This document shows, in pieces, positions 45,602-54,613 of a DNA stretch of 64,000 nucleotides. A program made the position numbers and the translations under genes. Origin of the DNA: Paenibacillus sp. DMB5 (GTDB taxonomy: Bacteria > Bacillota > Bacilli > Paenibacillales > Paenibacillaceae); contig NZ_LRAC01000155.1 in assembly GCF_001517085.1 (NCBI RefSeq), positions 62,001 to 126,000 of the forward strand, given 5' to 3'. Each line of letters begins with the position of its first letter. The first letter of the stretch is position 1. The notes under the pieces were generated by a model. The model ran no database searches, was not told the origin of the DNA, and saw nothing but the letters and a program-made list of their open reading frames with translations.

Positions 45602-45663
45602 CTGACTAAGCCTCCTGATTGTGTAATAAAGAGTAGGTTGGTGGCGGATAGCTTTAAAATTAA

Positions 45664-45735
45664 TATAGAACGTTTGGTGCGGAATCGAAGTGATTAAACT
45701 CACTCTATCCCACAATATTTACCGATCGTTCTATA
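45664..45735. promoter_or_regulatory. Two inverted TetR-type boxes in the divergent promoter region
   Basis: TATAGAACGTTTGGT (45664-45678) and the inverted copy ACCGATCGTTCTATA (45721-45735) give the box TATAGAACGWTYGGT, one next to each divergent gene (45601 and 45770). Confidence 0.65.
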
Positions 45736-45769
45736 AATGATAAAATAAGGCCAGAAAGGAGCATGATAC

Positions 45770-46357
45770 ATGGCCAGAAGTAAAGAATTTGACGTGGACA
45801 ACGTTCTTGGCAAAGCGATGACGATTTTTTGGCAGCAGGGCTATGAGAAGACCTCTATGCAGGATCTTGTAACGGGCATGGGCATACATAAGCGCAGCAT
45901 GTACGATACATTTGGAGACAAGCATACCTTATATATGAAAGTAATGGAGCGATATACGGATACGGTTTCCGGTAAATTGGAGAGCAAGGTAGAAGGGCTG
46001 CCTTCCGCCAAGGAAGCCATCCGGCTGCTATTCGAAGCTGTTGCGTTCAAGAAAGGCCCCGAGCCTAAAGGATGCCTGCTTGTGAATACCGCGGTGGAGC
46101 TTGCTAATCATGACCCTGAGGCGGCAGCCAAGGTAACGGAAGCCTTTCTGAACACCGAGCAGCTGCTTGAACGCCTGCTTCGGCAGGGTCAGGAAAGCGG
46201 TGAGCTTCCGTGCAGCTTTGACCCTGCTGACATGGCCGCCTATCTGCATAATGCACTTGTGGGCCTGCGGGTGCTGGTCAAAACGGACCCGGAAGCCGGG
46301 CGGCTGCAGACGATCATCAATATTACACTCAAACCGCTGGATTCATTACCGGTATAG
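45770..46357 (+). CDS. TetR/AcrR-family repressor
   Basis: 195 aa. The N-terminal helix-turn-helix reads VLGKAMTIFWQQGYEKTSMQ and LVTGMGIHKRSMYDTFGDKH, standard for TetR. The C-terminal ligand domain has PKGCLLVNTAVELANHD, the pattern of the YxaF/LmrA-like C-terminal group, which respond to hydrophobic or aromatic compounds. AGAAAGGAGC precedes the ATG. It should bind the two boxes upstream and repress itself and the divergent lipoprotein gene. Confidence 0.92.
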   Translation: MARSKEFDVDNVLGKAMTIFWQQGYEKTSMQDLVTGMGIHKRSMYDTFGDKHTLYMKVMERYTDTVSGKLESKVEGLPSAKEAIRLLFEAVAFKKGPEPKGCLLVNTAVELANHDPEAAAKVTEAFLNTEQLLERLLRQGQESGELPCSFDPADMAAYLHNALVGLRVLVKTDPEAGRLQTIINITLKPLDSLPV

Positions 46358-46501
46358 TATGGGCGTGCCGGGTGCCGATTATCCGGTTATCCGCTATTTC
46401 CTGAAGGCTCAGCAGCTGTTTCCGGTACGGGCTTCTATCCGGGCAGAGTTTGGATTACAATATTCTTCTGATGAATTTTGGTTGCAGGAGGAGCAGCGAA
46501 C

Positions 46502-47170
46502 ATGGCAAAACAGAAATTTTATGTGGTCTGGGAGGGCAAGCAGCCGGGTGTGTACGCGACCTGGGCGGAATGTCAGGCCCAGACCGATCATTACACCGGA
46601 GCCAAATACAAATCTTATGAGTCAAAGTCCGCCGCGGATGCAGCTTTCAAAGCAGGCTGGAAAGGCAACTGGGGAAGCGGAGCTTCTGGGTCCGGTACGG
46701 CAAAAAGTAAACCGTCAGGCTCTTGGAGCCGCAGTACAGCTTCAAGCGCGCCGGAAACGATGGAAATTGATTATGACAGCATCTCGGTAGATGTCGGCAC
46801 AAGGGGCAACCCGGGACCGGTGGAATACAAGGGCGTGGATACGCAGACCGGGGATATTATCTTCTCCTGCGGGCCGATCCGTAAAGGGACGAACAACCTG
46901 GGTGAATTTCTGGCTATTGTACATGCGCTGGCCCTTCTGAAGAAAGAGGGCAGCAGCAAAACGGTTTACAGTGATTCCGTCAATGCGATGAAATGGGTCA
47001 AGCAGAAGAAGGTGGCGACCACCCTGGCGCGCGATGCCTCTACAGAGGAGATCTGGACGCTGATTGACAGGGCTGAGCACTGGCTGCGGACAAACACCTA
47101 TAATAACAAAGTCCTGAAGTGGCAGACAAAGGAATGGGGAGAGATCAAAGCGGATTACGGCCGGAAATAG
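46502..47170 (+). CDS. Ribonuclease H with N-terminal viroplasmin (hybrid-binding) domain
   Basis: 222 aa from ATG 46502 with GGAGGAG 8 bases upstream. Residues 1-50 are the small RNA/DNA-hybrid-binding domain (KFYVVWEGKQPGVYATWAEC, then KYKSYESKSAADAAF). A Ser/Gly linker leads to the RNase H fold from about residue 85, with Asp in SVDVGTRGNPGP, Glu in NNLGEFLAIVHAL, Asp in YSDSVNAMKW and a C-terminal Asp in KADYGRK as catalytic carboxylates. It degrades RNA in RNA/DNA hybrids. The next gene, ung, also serves DNA repair. Confidence 0.9.
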   Translation: MAKQKFYVVWEGKQPGVYATWAECQAQTDHYTGAKYKSYESKSAADAAFKAGWKGNWGSGASGSGTAKSKPSGSWSRSTASSAPETMEIDYDSISVDVGTRGNPGPVEYKGVDTQTGDIIFSCGPIRKGTNNLGEFLAIVHALALLKKEGSSKTVYSDSVNAMKWVKQKKVATTLARDASTEEIWTLIDRAEHWLRTNTYNNKVLKWQTKEWGEIKADYGRK

Positions 47171-47222
47171 GGTAATACAGAGTACGGTCTAAATCACAGC
47201 AGGAATCGGAAGGGGAACCGGA

Positions 47223-47891
47223 ATGTTCGGAAACGATTGGGATGAAGTGCTGCAGGAGGAAATTCAGAAGCCTTATTTTCAGGAATTGCGTTATGCGTTA
47301 GCGGCAGAGTATAAACAGCATTCAGTCTATCCGCCCAAGGAGCTGCTGTTTTCGGCACTCAAGCTGACGCCATACAGTAAGACACGGGTCGTTATATTGG
47401 GACAGGACCCCTATCATGGCGCGGGACAGGCCCACGGGCTGAGCTTTTCGGTAAAGCCTGGTGTACGCATACCGCCATCGCTGCGCAATATTTATCAGGA
47501 GCTGCATGAGGATACCGGCTCGCCTGTTCCAAATCACGGCTCACTGCTGCATTGGGCAGAGGAGGGTGTGCTGATGCTTAACGCCGTGCTCACTGTCCGG
47601 GAAGGCCAGCCTAATTCACACAAAGGATTGGGCTGGGAGACATTTACGGACGCGATTATGGAGAAGCTGAATGAACGGACAGAACCGATGGTGTTTATAC
47701 TGTGGGGCAGCCATGCCCAGCAAAAGGGAGCCTATATTGACCGGGACCGCCATAAGGTTATCCAGTCTCCGCATCCAAGCCCGTTCTCGGCACACCGCGG
47801 ATTTTTGGGCAGCAGGCCATTTTCACAGGCGAATCAATATCTGGAATCTCACGGTTTGAAAGGAATAGACTGGTCCATACCGAATCTATAG
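47223..47891 (+). CDS. ung: Uracil-DNA glycosylase
   Basis: 222 aa, the standard length of family 1 enzymes. It removes uracil from DNA. Catalytic Asp62 lies in VVILGQDPYHGAGQAHGLSF, and the second motif HPSPFSAHRGF carries the catalytic His. FILWGSHAQQKG is the usual beta-strand near the DNA-intercalation loop. GGAAGGGGAACCGG precedes the ATG. It is followed at 31 bases by a small unknown gene. Confidence 0.97.
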   Translation: MFGNDWDEVLQEEIQKPYFQELRYALAAEYKQHSVYPPKELLFSALKLTPYSKTRVVILGQDPYHGAGQAHGLSFSVKPGVRIPPSLRNIYQELHEDTGSPVPNHGSLLHWAEEGVLMLNAVLTVREGQPNSHKGLGWETFTDAIMEKLNERTEPMVFILWGSHAQQKGAYIDRDRHKVIQSPHPSPFSAHRGFLGSRPFSQANQYLESHGLKGIDWSIPNL

Positions 47892-47922
47892 GTAGCAGGG
47901 GCATAGTGAAGGGGTGAGAGCA

Positions 47923-48327
47923 ATGAAGCATTGGGTAGGCAGACCGGTCATCATGTATTGCGGCGAGGCACCTTATACGATCATGAAGGGCGTGCTGCGC
48001 AAATGGGACCCTCAGGCTTCGCTGGCCGTCATCGGCCATCAGGAAATTGCTGTGCCTTTTCGTGACATTGTGTACATTAAGGCGCTCGCTCCCAAGGAGC
48101 GGGCATTGCCCCCGGTTCTTCACTCCGTCGGCTATGTCATGAGAGAGCGCCAGCAGTTTGACAACGCTGTCTATTTTAAATCGGCGGTTACCGTCTGGAA
48201 AGGCGACCAGTTGGTTGCCTTCAATACAGTCATCGTCTCGCACACCAAGGGTGCGGTTACTCTGCAGGACGGACAGAATCTGATGAAGGGCACGCATATC
48301 TTTGTGGTCCGCTCCCTTCGGGGATAA
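47923..48327 (+). CDS. Unknown conserved-looking small protein
   Basis: 134 aa from ATG 47923 with AAGGGGTGAGAG upstream. No membrane or signal sequence. Early beta-rich part (GRPVIMYCGEAPYTIMKGVL, VPFRDIVYIKALAPKER) resembles a small barrel-type fold, but the family is not recognised. It lies 31 bases after ung and is probably cotranscribed. Confidence 0.65.
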   Translation: MKHWVGRPVIMYCGEAPYTIMKGVLRKWDPQASLAVIGHQEIAVPFRDIVYIKALAPKERALPPVLHSVGYVMRERQQFDNAVYFKSAVTVWKGDQLVAFNTVIVSHTKGAVTLQDGQNLMKGTHIFVVRSLRG

Positions 48328-48375
48328 CCAGCTTTCTGACAGCCTTTAGTGAGCCGCACCGGCGTGCACAAGCAG

Positions 48376-48423
48376 CAGCAAACACAAAGAGCAGCAAACA
48401 CAAAGAGCAGCAAACACAAAGAG
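48376..48423. repeat. Three perfect 16-bp tandem repeats
   Basis: CAGCAAACACAAAGAG occurs at 48376, 48392 and 48408 without mismatch. The third copy supplies the left arm of the terminator that follows. Confidence 0.9.
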
Positions 48424-48467
48424 CAGCATTCTCCTGTAACGGGGGACGCTGCTCTTGTGTTATTTTT
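48413..48467. terminator. Terminator between convergent genes
   Basis: AACACAA and GAGCAGC (with one bulged A) pair with GCTGCTCTTGTGTT (48448-48461), followed by ATTTTT. The minus strand lacks a comparable T run, so it mainly serves the plus-strand genes. Confidence 0.75.
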
Positions 48468-48471
48468 ACGG

Positions 48472-49572
48472 CTACATCTGCTCGTCTTTGGGCAGCTGGA
48501 TCTCCTCGACCCGCTCTGCCACGATAATCTCGTAAATGCGCATAAAAATGATTTTGGCAATCATATAGACCGGCAGGGCAATCAGCACACCGATAATTCC
48601 ATAGAAATCTCCGCCTACCAGCACAATGACAACTGTAGTCAGCGGGTGCACATCAAGCGATTTGCCGTAAATAATCGGAGAGAGCACATTATCCTGAATC
48701 TGCTGGGCGACCAGAATAATGACAAGCGACCAGATCGCCATGGAAGGGGATTCGATGAATCCGACGATAAGGACCGGTATGGAAGCAAGCAGTGATCCGA
48801 CATAGGGAATGAAGTTAAGCGGAATGGAGATCACAGCAAGCAGCAGTGAATAAGGCAGCCCGATAAACAGGAAGCCGATGTACAGCATAATCCCGAGCAC
48901 CACATTTAAAATAACCCTGGTGACAATGAAGCCGCTGAGCGCACTGTCAATATCGCTGAGCATATCCTGGCCTTCCTTGCGGTATTTACGCGGGAACAGC
49001 CCCAGCAGGATAGGTGACAGCTTATGCCCGTCTTTCAGCATGTAATACAGAATAATCGGCAGGGTGGCTATAACCACTACAATACTGGAAACGACACCGA
49101 TCAGATTGGACATGGAATTGGTCATCCACGTGATCGTGTTGCTTACATATTCCGAGATTTTATCGGACAGGTCCGTGTTGCCCTGGAAAAACCGTGACAG
49201 TGACGGATCATTCCGCAGCTGGTTGAACTGATTCTGCATTCCCTCGACAAGGTAAGGCATGTTATCAATGAAGTTCTGGAACTGCTCACGCAGTGTCGGC
49301 CAGATCAGAATCCAGAACAGGACGAACAGGCCGGCGAAGACGAGATAGATCAGCAGGATGGACAATGCACGGTTTAGCTTATGCTTTTCCAGAAATCTGA
49401 CGAGCGGGCGCAGCAGATAATACATGAATCCTGAGAGCATCATCGGCACCAGCAGCAGATTGATAATGGAGAGCAGCGGCGTGAACAGGAACATCACCTT
49501 GGAGCCCAGATAAAGAATTAATAGAAAGGCAATAATGGACAGGCTTGTCCGAAAATATTTGCTTTGCAGCAT
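48472..49572 (-). CDS. AI-2E family (PerM/YdbI-like) membrane protein
   Basis: 366 aa with seven to eight predicted membrane helices. The family core LPYSLLLAVISIPLNFIPYV and the C-terminal IQDNVLSPIIYGKSLDVHPL are diagnostic. Members are reported as exporters or Na+/H+ antiporters; the substrate here is unknown. It is transcribed alone and convergent with the 47923 gene. Confidence 0.92.
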   Translation of the reverse strand: MLQSKYFRTSLSIIAFLLILYLGSKVMFLFTPLLSIINLLLVPMMLSGFMYYLLRPLVRFLEKHKLNRALSILLIYLVFAGLFVLFWILIWPTLREQFQNFIDNMPYLVEGMQNQFNQLRNDPSLSRFFQGNTDLSDKISEYVSNTITWMTNSMSNLIGVVSSIVVVIATLPIILYYMLKDGHKLSPILLGLFPRKYRKEGQDMLSDIDSALSGFIVTRVILNVVLGIMLYIGFLFIGLPYSLLLAVISIPLNFIPYVGSLLASIPVLIVGFIESPSMAIWSLVIILVAQQIQDNVLSPIIYGKSLDVHPLTTVVIVLVGGDFYGIIGVLIALPVYMIAKIIFMRIYEIIVAERVEEIQLPKDEQM

Positions 49573-49732
49573 AGCAGCACCCCCGTAATCTTGACTATGT
49601 ACAGCTCTACCCGATTCTATCTTTATAACCGAAACGCAAGAGATTGATTCAGCCTGATAGAGTGCAATTAGCCTTGGCCCGGTTTAAGCGTGAAAAGAGC
49701 AGGTTAATACGCATTAACAGGAGGGGATGCAC

Positions 49733-50206
49733 ATGACTACGCTGGTTATTGGGATATTCGGGCATCCGAGCGATGCCGTGCTGGCAATCGAAGACTTGAA
49801 GGATAAGGGTATAAAGGCGAAGCATATCTCAGCTGTAACGAAGCAAAAGAGTATTCTTGAGCGGATCAGCCACGACACGGGAATTGGAAAAATGGAGAGC
49901 GGAGCCGGCAATGCAGGCTTGTTCGGGACAGCCCGGGAGGTGGGGGTCGGCCTGGATATGATCAACGACACCGCTGTATCTGCCGGACCGGCGGCACGCA
50001 AGCTGGCCGGAGCCGACCTTGAGGGCGATGGTCTTGCCGTCAGCCTGATCGGGATAGGAATACCGGAGGCGGATGCCCTTAAATATGCAGAGCATGCCGA
50101 AAATGAGCGTATCATCGTTATTGTAGACATTGAAGAGAATCAGAGCAGGCAGGCAAGCGAAATAATGGAGCGGCATCATGCTATCCCATTAGCCTCCGCT
50201 GAATAA
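49733..50206 (+). CDS. General-stress-like small protein (GsiB/YflT-type fold, Gly-rich)
   Basis: 157 aa from ATG 49733, since AGGAGGGG is 6 bases upstream and ATG 49727 abuts it. It starts TLVIGIFGHPSDAVLAIEDL, a ferredoxin-like strand-helix seen in proteins annotated as general stress protein 17M-like, and ends IIVIVDIEENQSRQASEIME. The middle is Gly/Ala-rich and could contact membranes. Function is not established. Confidence 0.65.
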   Translation: MTTLVIGIFGHPSDAVLAIEDLKDKGIKAKHISAVTKQKSILERISHDTGIGKMESGAGNAGLFGTAREVGVGLDMINDTAVSAGPAARKLAGADLEGDGLAVSLIGIGIPEADALKYAEHAENERIIVIVDIEENQSRQASEIMERHHAIPLASAE

Positions 50207-50214
50207 ACCTGCAG

Positions 50215-50502
50215 CTACCGGCGCGGCAGACGGGATTTCCGTTTTGCCGCTTTTTTGCGTGATTGGATGAACAGAGCGGGCTCTATATCCACCTGCCCGC
50301 CGGTTTCCTTCGTAACCTGCTTAGCCTTGACGAGTGCCAAAAAAGCAAAGAATTCTCCGAGAGCAGCCAGTCCGGCAGCAATAATCTCATAGTCATCAGC
50401 AGTCAGTTCCGCAGACTCAACAGGATTTCCCGGACTGCCGGAACCATTGCTGATTTTATTATTGCCGCCGCTGCTGCCATAACCGTTACTGTTATTGGCC
50501 AT
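50215..50502 (-). CDS. Unknown small protein with basic C terminus
   Basis: 95 aa. A Ser/Asn/Gly-rich N terminus (MANNSNGYGSSGGNNK) is followed by a hydrophobic helix (AAGLAALGEFFAFLALV) and a basic tail SRKKAAKRKSRLPRR. It could be a spore or membrane-associated protein; not recognised. The ribosome site is weak (GGGTGAACAGGG). Confidence 0.55.
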   Translation of the reverse strand: MANNSNGYGSSGGNNKISNGSGSPGNPVESAELTADDYEIIAAGLAALGEFFAFLALVKAKQVTKETGGQVDIEPALFIQSRKKAAKRKSRLPRR

Positions 50503-50549
50503 CCCTGTTCACCCGCTTTTTCGCCATATGTATTATAAATATGTCGCTG

Positions 50550-50585
50550 CCTCCCGGTAGGAAATAGGCAATCGGGAGGTTTTTT
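50550..50585 (+). terminator. Orphan rho-independent terminator
   Basis: CCTCCCG (50550-50556) pairs with CGGGAGG (50573-50579), then six T residues. The nearest plus-strand gene ends at 50206, so it may only insulate the fru promoter. Confidence 0.75.
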
Positions 50586-50607
50586 CTCATGACTTGTTTT
50601 TTCATAA

Positions 50608-50696
50608 ATGAGCAGAAAAAATCACTTTACATCTTATGAAAACGCTGTTAATATCATAAATGAGCACAAACGATCAATAATGAGCAACAATCGTCA
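50608..50696 (+). promoter_or_regulatory. fru operon promoter with three FruR boxes
   Basis: The -35 TTTACA (50626-50631) and -10 TAATAT (50649-50654) are 17 bases apart. Three 17-bp direct boxes follow the pattern ATGAGCANNAANNATCA: 50608-50624 before the -35, 50660-50676 and 50680-50696 after the -10. FruR repression by blocking both sides is inferred. Confidence 0.78.
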
Positions 50697-50787
50697 GTTG
50701 AATGATCATAAAGCGTAAGCAAATATACAGATACTGCATAGCAGGCGGACTACATGCTTACGCTATGCGTACAGGGAGTTGACTGCT

Positions 50788-51552
50788 GTGCTGTTTGAAG
50801 AGGAAAGAAAACGGAGTATTGTACAGTTCGTTGAGCAGCGTACAAGGGCATCGGTGCAGGAGCTCAGCCTCCAGCTCGGCGTCTCTGAATCGACAATCCG
50901 GCGGGATCTGAAGGAGCTGGAGGAAGCAAGGCTGCTGAAGCGTACGCATGGCGGGGCGGTATCCCTGCAGAGCGTTAACTTTGAGGCTGCCTTTCCGGAC
51001 AAGGCAGACCGTCTTCTGGACGAGAAGCAGCGGATTGCCGCCAAGGCAGTCCAGATGATCCAGGAGGGCGATGCCATACTGCTTGACGGAGGAACGACAA
51101 CACTGCAGATAGCCAAGGCGCTAAAGGGCTTTTCAAATCTGAAGGTGATTACCAATTCGATTATGGCCCTGAATGAGCTTAGGGATTGCCGGAATATCGA
51201 AGTGTCGATTACAGGCGGGATGCTGCGGCCGGATACGATGGCCTTTGTCGGTCCGATGACGGAACGGTCGCTGGAGATGGTGCGGGTGGATAAAGCCTTT
51301 CTCGGAACGAACGGGCTTGACCTCCAGGAGGGAATTACGACTCCGAATATGCTGGAGGCGGCTACGAAGCGCAAAATGATCGCTGTCGCCAAACAGTCTA
51401 TTCTGCTGGCAGACCACAGCAAGATCGGCCAGGTCTCCTTCTGCAAGGTGGCTGATCTGCAGGAAATCGACCACTGCATCCTAGATTCCGCAGTGCAAGG
51501 CAGCTTCACCCGCGGCCTTGAAGCCATGGATGTCGGCTTCACTATAGTGTGA
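50788..51552 (+). CDS. fruR: DeoR-family fructose operon repressor
   Basis: 254 aa from GTG 50788 with AGGGAG 9 bases upstream; an in-frame TTG at 50779 abuts that site. DeoR helix-turn-helix: RTRASVQELSLQLGVSESTI followed by RRDLKELEEARLLKRTHGGA. The C-terminal sugar-phosphate domain has DGGTTTLQIAKAL and KAFLGTNGLDLQEGITTPN. It is the first gene of fruR-fruK-fruA and should be induced by fructose 1-phosphate. Three direct operator boxes surround its own promoter. Confidence 0.95.
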   Translation: MLFEEERKRSIVQFVEQRTRASVQELSLQLGVSESTIRRDLKELEEARLLKRTHGGAVSLQSVNFEAAFPDKADRLLDEKQRIAAKAVQMIQEGDAILLDGGTTTLQIAKALKGFSNLKVITNSIMALNELRDCRNIEVSITGGMLRPDTMAFVGPMTERSLEMVRVDKAFLGTNGLDLQEGITTPNMLEAATKRKMIAVAKQSILLADHSKIGQVSFCKVADLQEIDHCILDSAVQGSFTRGLEAMDVGFTIV

Positions 51553-51584
51553 AGGCAAGTAAACCACAATAATGAGGGATGAAC

Positions 51585-52496
51585 ATGATTTACACCGTTA
51601 CACTCAATCCTTCCATTGATTACATCGTGGAAGTGGAGGATATGAAGCTAGGCAGCCTGAACCGGATGTCCCGGGATCTGAAGCTGCCCGGCGGTAAAGG
51701 CATCAACGTATCGCGTGTGCTGAACCAGCTTAAGGTAGACAATACGGCGACCGGCTTTCTCGGCGGTTTCACCGGCCGGTTCATTGAGGACTGGCTGCGG
51801 GAGGAAGGAACCTCAAGTAGTTTCGTTCCGGTCGGCGGAGACACACGGATTAATATAAAGCTGAAGTCAGAAGAAGAAACTGAAATTAACGGAGCAGGAC
51901 CGGAAATCACTGCCGCTGAGGCTGAGGCGCTGGTAAGCAAGCTGCGTAATCTGCAGGCCGGAGATATCGTTATTATGTCCGGCAGCATTCCTCCTTCGCT
52001 GGGCGGGGATTTCTATAATAGGCTGATCGGGGTGTGCAAGCAGCAGGGGGCACAGTTCGTGATTGATACCACCGGCCAGGCTCTGCAGCAGGCTCTTGAA
52101 CACGGTCCTCTGCTCGTCAAGCCCAATCACCACGAGCTTGCCGAACTGTTCGGGGTTACCATCAGCACAAGAGAAGAGGTTATCATGTATGGCCGCAAGC
52201 TGCTGGAAGCCGGAGCACAGCATGTGCTGGTCTCGATGGCCGGGGAAGGTGCGCTACTGATTACGGAGCAGGGTGTATATGCTGCAAGTGCGCCGGCAGG
52301 CCAGGTCAGAAATTCAGTGGGTGCAGGTGATTCGATGATTGCAGGGTTTGTAGGTACCTTATCCCGTGAAGGGGATGTGCTGGAAGCCTTCCGCACAGGC
52401 GTAGCCTCAGGGAGTGCAACGGCATTCTCCGATGACCTGGCCGACGGCGGATTTATCAGCCGGCTGCGCCCGCAGATTCAGATTACACAGCTTTAA
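51585..52496 (+). CDS. fruK: 1-Phosphofructokinase
   Basis: 303 aa from ATG 51585 (GAGGG 6 bases upstream; ATG 51579 is adjacent to it). It phosphorylates fructose 1-phosphate to fructose 1,6-bisphosphate. The PfkB-family start YTVTLNPSIDYIVEVEDM, the GGKGINVSRVL substrate motif and the ATP/catalytic motif RNSVGAGDSMIAGFVG with the base Asp are all intact. It is placed 32 bases after fruR and 42 before fruA. Confidence 0.97.
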   Translation: MIYTVTLNPSIDYIVEVEDMKLGSLNRMSRDLKLPGGKGINVSRVLNQLKVDNTATGFLGGFTGRFIEDWLREEGTSSSFVPVGGDTRINIKLKSEEETEINGAGPEITAAEAEALVSKLRNLQAGDIVIMSGSIPPSLGGDFYNRLIGVCKQQGAQFVIDTTGQALQQALEHGPLLVKPNHHELAELFGVTISTREEVIMYGRKLLEAGAQHVLVSMAGEGALLITEQGVYAASAPAGQVRNSVGAGDSMIAGFVGTLSREGDVLEAFRTGVASGSATAFSDDLADGGFISRLRPQIQITQL

Positions 52497-52538
52497 GCTA
52501 AACAATGGTATTTATAGGAACATAGGGAGCTGATCAAT

Positions 52539-54464
52539 ATGAGAATTACAGATTTGATGATAAAAGAAGCAATGATCATGAATCTGCAGGCAACTACCAA
52601 GGAGGGGGCGATCGACGAGCTGATCGCCAGCCTGGCAGCCAGCGGAAGAATCAACGACAAGGTGCTGTTCAAGGAAAAGATTCTGGCGCGTGAAGCCCAG
52701 TCCAGCACCGGTATCGGCGGAGGAATTGCAATGCCTCATGCCAAAACCTCTGCGGTTAACCAGGCGACAGTGGTGTTTGCCAAGAGCAGTGCAGGCGTAG
52801 ATTATGAGTCGCTGGATGATGAGCCGGCCAAGCTGTTCTTTATGATTGCAGCGCCTGAAGGCGCAGGCAATATGCACATGCGGACACTCGCAGCTCTGTC
52901 CAGGCTGCTCATTGAAAGCGAATTCATCGAAGCGTTGATGAATGCCTCCACTCCGGATGAGGTAGCCGCGTTATTCGACGCCAAGCAGGCGGAGCAGGAT
53001 GCCAAGGCGGAAGCAGAAAAGACCGCTCCTGCAGCTAAAACGGCGCCTGAGAAGATAATCGTCGGAAATCCGGATTCCTCCGGTTTTGTTGTAGCTGTAA
53101 CAGCTTGCCCTACAGGGATTGCCCACACCTTCATGGCAGAGGATGCACTGAAGAAGAAGGCCCTGGAGATGGGCGTTAATATCCGCGTTGAGACCAATGG
53201 CTCTGAAGGTGCACAGAATGTGCTTACCGCAGACGAAATCCGCCGGGCCAGCGGTGTTATTGTGGCGGCTGACAAGAATGTCGAGATGGCCCGCTTCGCC
53301 GGCAAGCCGGTACTGCAAAGACCGGTCAGCGACGGAATCCGCAAGCCCGAGGAGCTGATCAGCAAGGCGCTTAAAGGCGATGCTCCGATCTACCAGGGCA
53401 GCGGCGGACGCAGCAGCAATGAAGAAGCTCCTGCTAAATCCGGCAGTGTCGGCAGCAAAATCTATAAAGATCTGATGAACGGCATTTCGCACATGCTTCC
53501 GTTCGTAGTCGGCGGCGGTATTCTGCTCGCCATTTCCTTCCTGATCGAGCAGGTGGCCAGCGTAGATAATCCGCTGGTGAAGCTGCTGCAGACGATCGGC
53601 GGCGGCGACGGTGCCTTCCACTTCCTGATCCCGATCCTCGCCGGTTTTATCGCGATGAGCATCGGCGACCGTCCGGCGCTGATGCCTGGTATGGTCGGCG
53701 GGCTCATGGCCCTGAATTCCAACGCCGGCTTCCTCGGAGGTCTGGCCGCCGGTTTCCTGGCCGGTTATGTCATCATCGGCCTGCGCAAAGCCTTTGCCGG
53801 CCTGCCGCGCACTCTTGACGGACTGAAGCCGATTCTGCTGTATCCGGTATTCGGCCTGCTGATCACCGGAGCTGCGATGTTCTATGTGTTTGATCCGGTA
53901 TTTAGCTCAATCAACACAGCGATGATTGATGCCCTTAACAGATTGGGCACCGGAAATATGGTTATCCTTGGTATTGTTCTTGGGGGAATGATGGCCATTG
54001 ATATGGGCGGTCCTTTCAACAAAGCGGCTTACACCTTTGCAATCGGCGTATTCACTTCAAGCGGTAACACTAACGGCCTGATGATGGCTGCGGTTATGGC
54101 AGGCGGTATGGTACCTCCGCTGGCAATCGCACTGGCAACTACATTGTTCAAGAACAAGTTCACAGAAACTGAACGCAAGTCGGGGATTACGAATTATGTA
54201 CTGGGACTTTCCTTTATTACTGAAGGCGCAATTCCGTTTGCCGCAGCCGATCCGCTGCGCGTGCTGACCACCTGTATCATCGGCTCCGCTGTTGCCGGCG
54301 GACTTACACAGCTCTGGCACATTAACGTGCCTGCACCGCACGGCGGGATTTTCGTCGCCGCACTTTCCAGCAACGCGCTGCTGTTCCTGCTGGCCGTACT
54401 GATCGGTGCCGCAATCTCCGGTCTGGCGCTCGGACTCTGGAAGAAGCCGCTGCAGGCGAAATAA
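52539..54464 (+). CDS. fruA: PTS fructose transporter subunit IIABC
   Basis: 641 aa fusion. EIIA (1-150) has the phospho-His67 in GGGIAMPHAKT. EIIB (183-285) has Cys190 in VTACPTGIAHTFMAEDAL. EIIC (305-640) holds about ten membrane segments with the family motif PFVVGGGILLAISFLIEQ and ITEGAIPFAAADPLRVL. Between A and B is an Ala/Lys-rich linker. It imports fructose and delivers fructose 1-phosphate to FruK. A terminator follows directly. Confidence 0.97.
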   Translation: MRITDLMIKEAMIMNLQATTKEGAIDELIASLAASGRINDKVLFKEKILAREAQSSTGIGGGIAMPHAKTSAVNQATVVFAKSSAGVDYESLDDEPAKLFFMIAAPEGAGNMHMRTLAALSRLLIESEFIEALMNASTPDEVAALFDAKQAEQDAKAEAEKTAPAAKTAPEKIIVGNPDSSGFVVAVTACPTGIAHTFMAEDALKKKALEMGVNIRVETNGSEGAQNVLTADEIRRASGVIVAADKNVEMARFAGKPVLQRPVSDGIRKPEELISKALKGDAPIYQGSGGRSSNEEAPAKSGSVGSKIYKDLMNGISHMLPFVVGGGILLAISFLIEQVASVDNPLVKLLQTIGGGDGAFHFLIPILAGFIAMSIGDRPALMPGMVGGLMALNSNAGFLGGLAAGFLAGYVIIGLRKAFAGLPRTLDGLKPILLYPVFGLLITGAAMFYVFDPVFSSINTAMIDALNRLGTGNMVILGIVLGGMMAIDMGGPFNKAAYTFAIGVFTSSGNTNGLMMAAVMAGGMVPPLAIALATTLFKNKFTETERKSGITNYVLGLSFITEGAIPFAAADPLRVLTTCIIGSAVAGGLTQLWHINVPAPHGGIFVAALSSNALLFLLAVLIGAAISGLALGLWKKPLQAK

Positions 54465-54487
54465 TAAATAACGATCCGCACAGCAAG

Positions 54488-54529
54488 CTGCGGGGAATCA
54501 GATGCCAGTCTGTTCCCCGCAGTTTTTTT
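54488..54529 (+). terminator. Terminator of the fru operon
   Basis: CTGCGGGGAA pairs perfectly with TTCCCCGCAG (54513-54522), followed by seven T residues. Confidence 0.93.
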
Positions 54530-54535
54530 CTTTGT

Positions 54536-54564
54536 TTGATTGCACTGCAATTTTGAGGTGTAAT
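54536..54564 (+). promoter_or_regulatory. Putative promoter of the Crp-like gene
   Basis: TTGATT (54536-54541) and TGTAAT (54559-54564) are separated by 17 bases, 50 bases before the start codon. Confidence 0.45.
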
Positions 54565-54613
54565 TCTGTATAATTATTAATATACATAAACAGAAGCTAA
54601 AGGAGAGAGCGAA

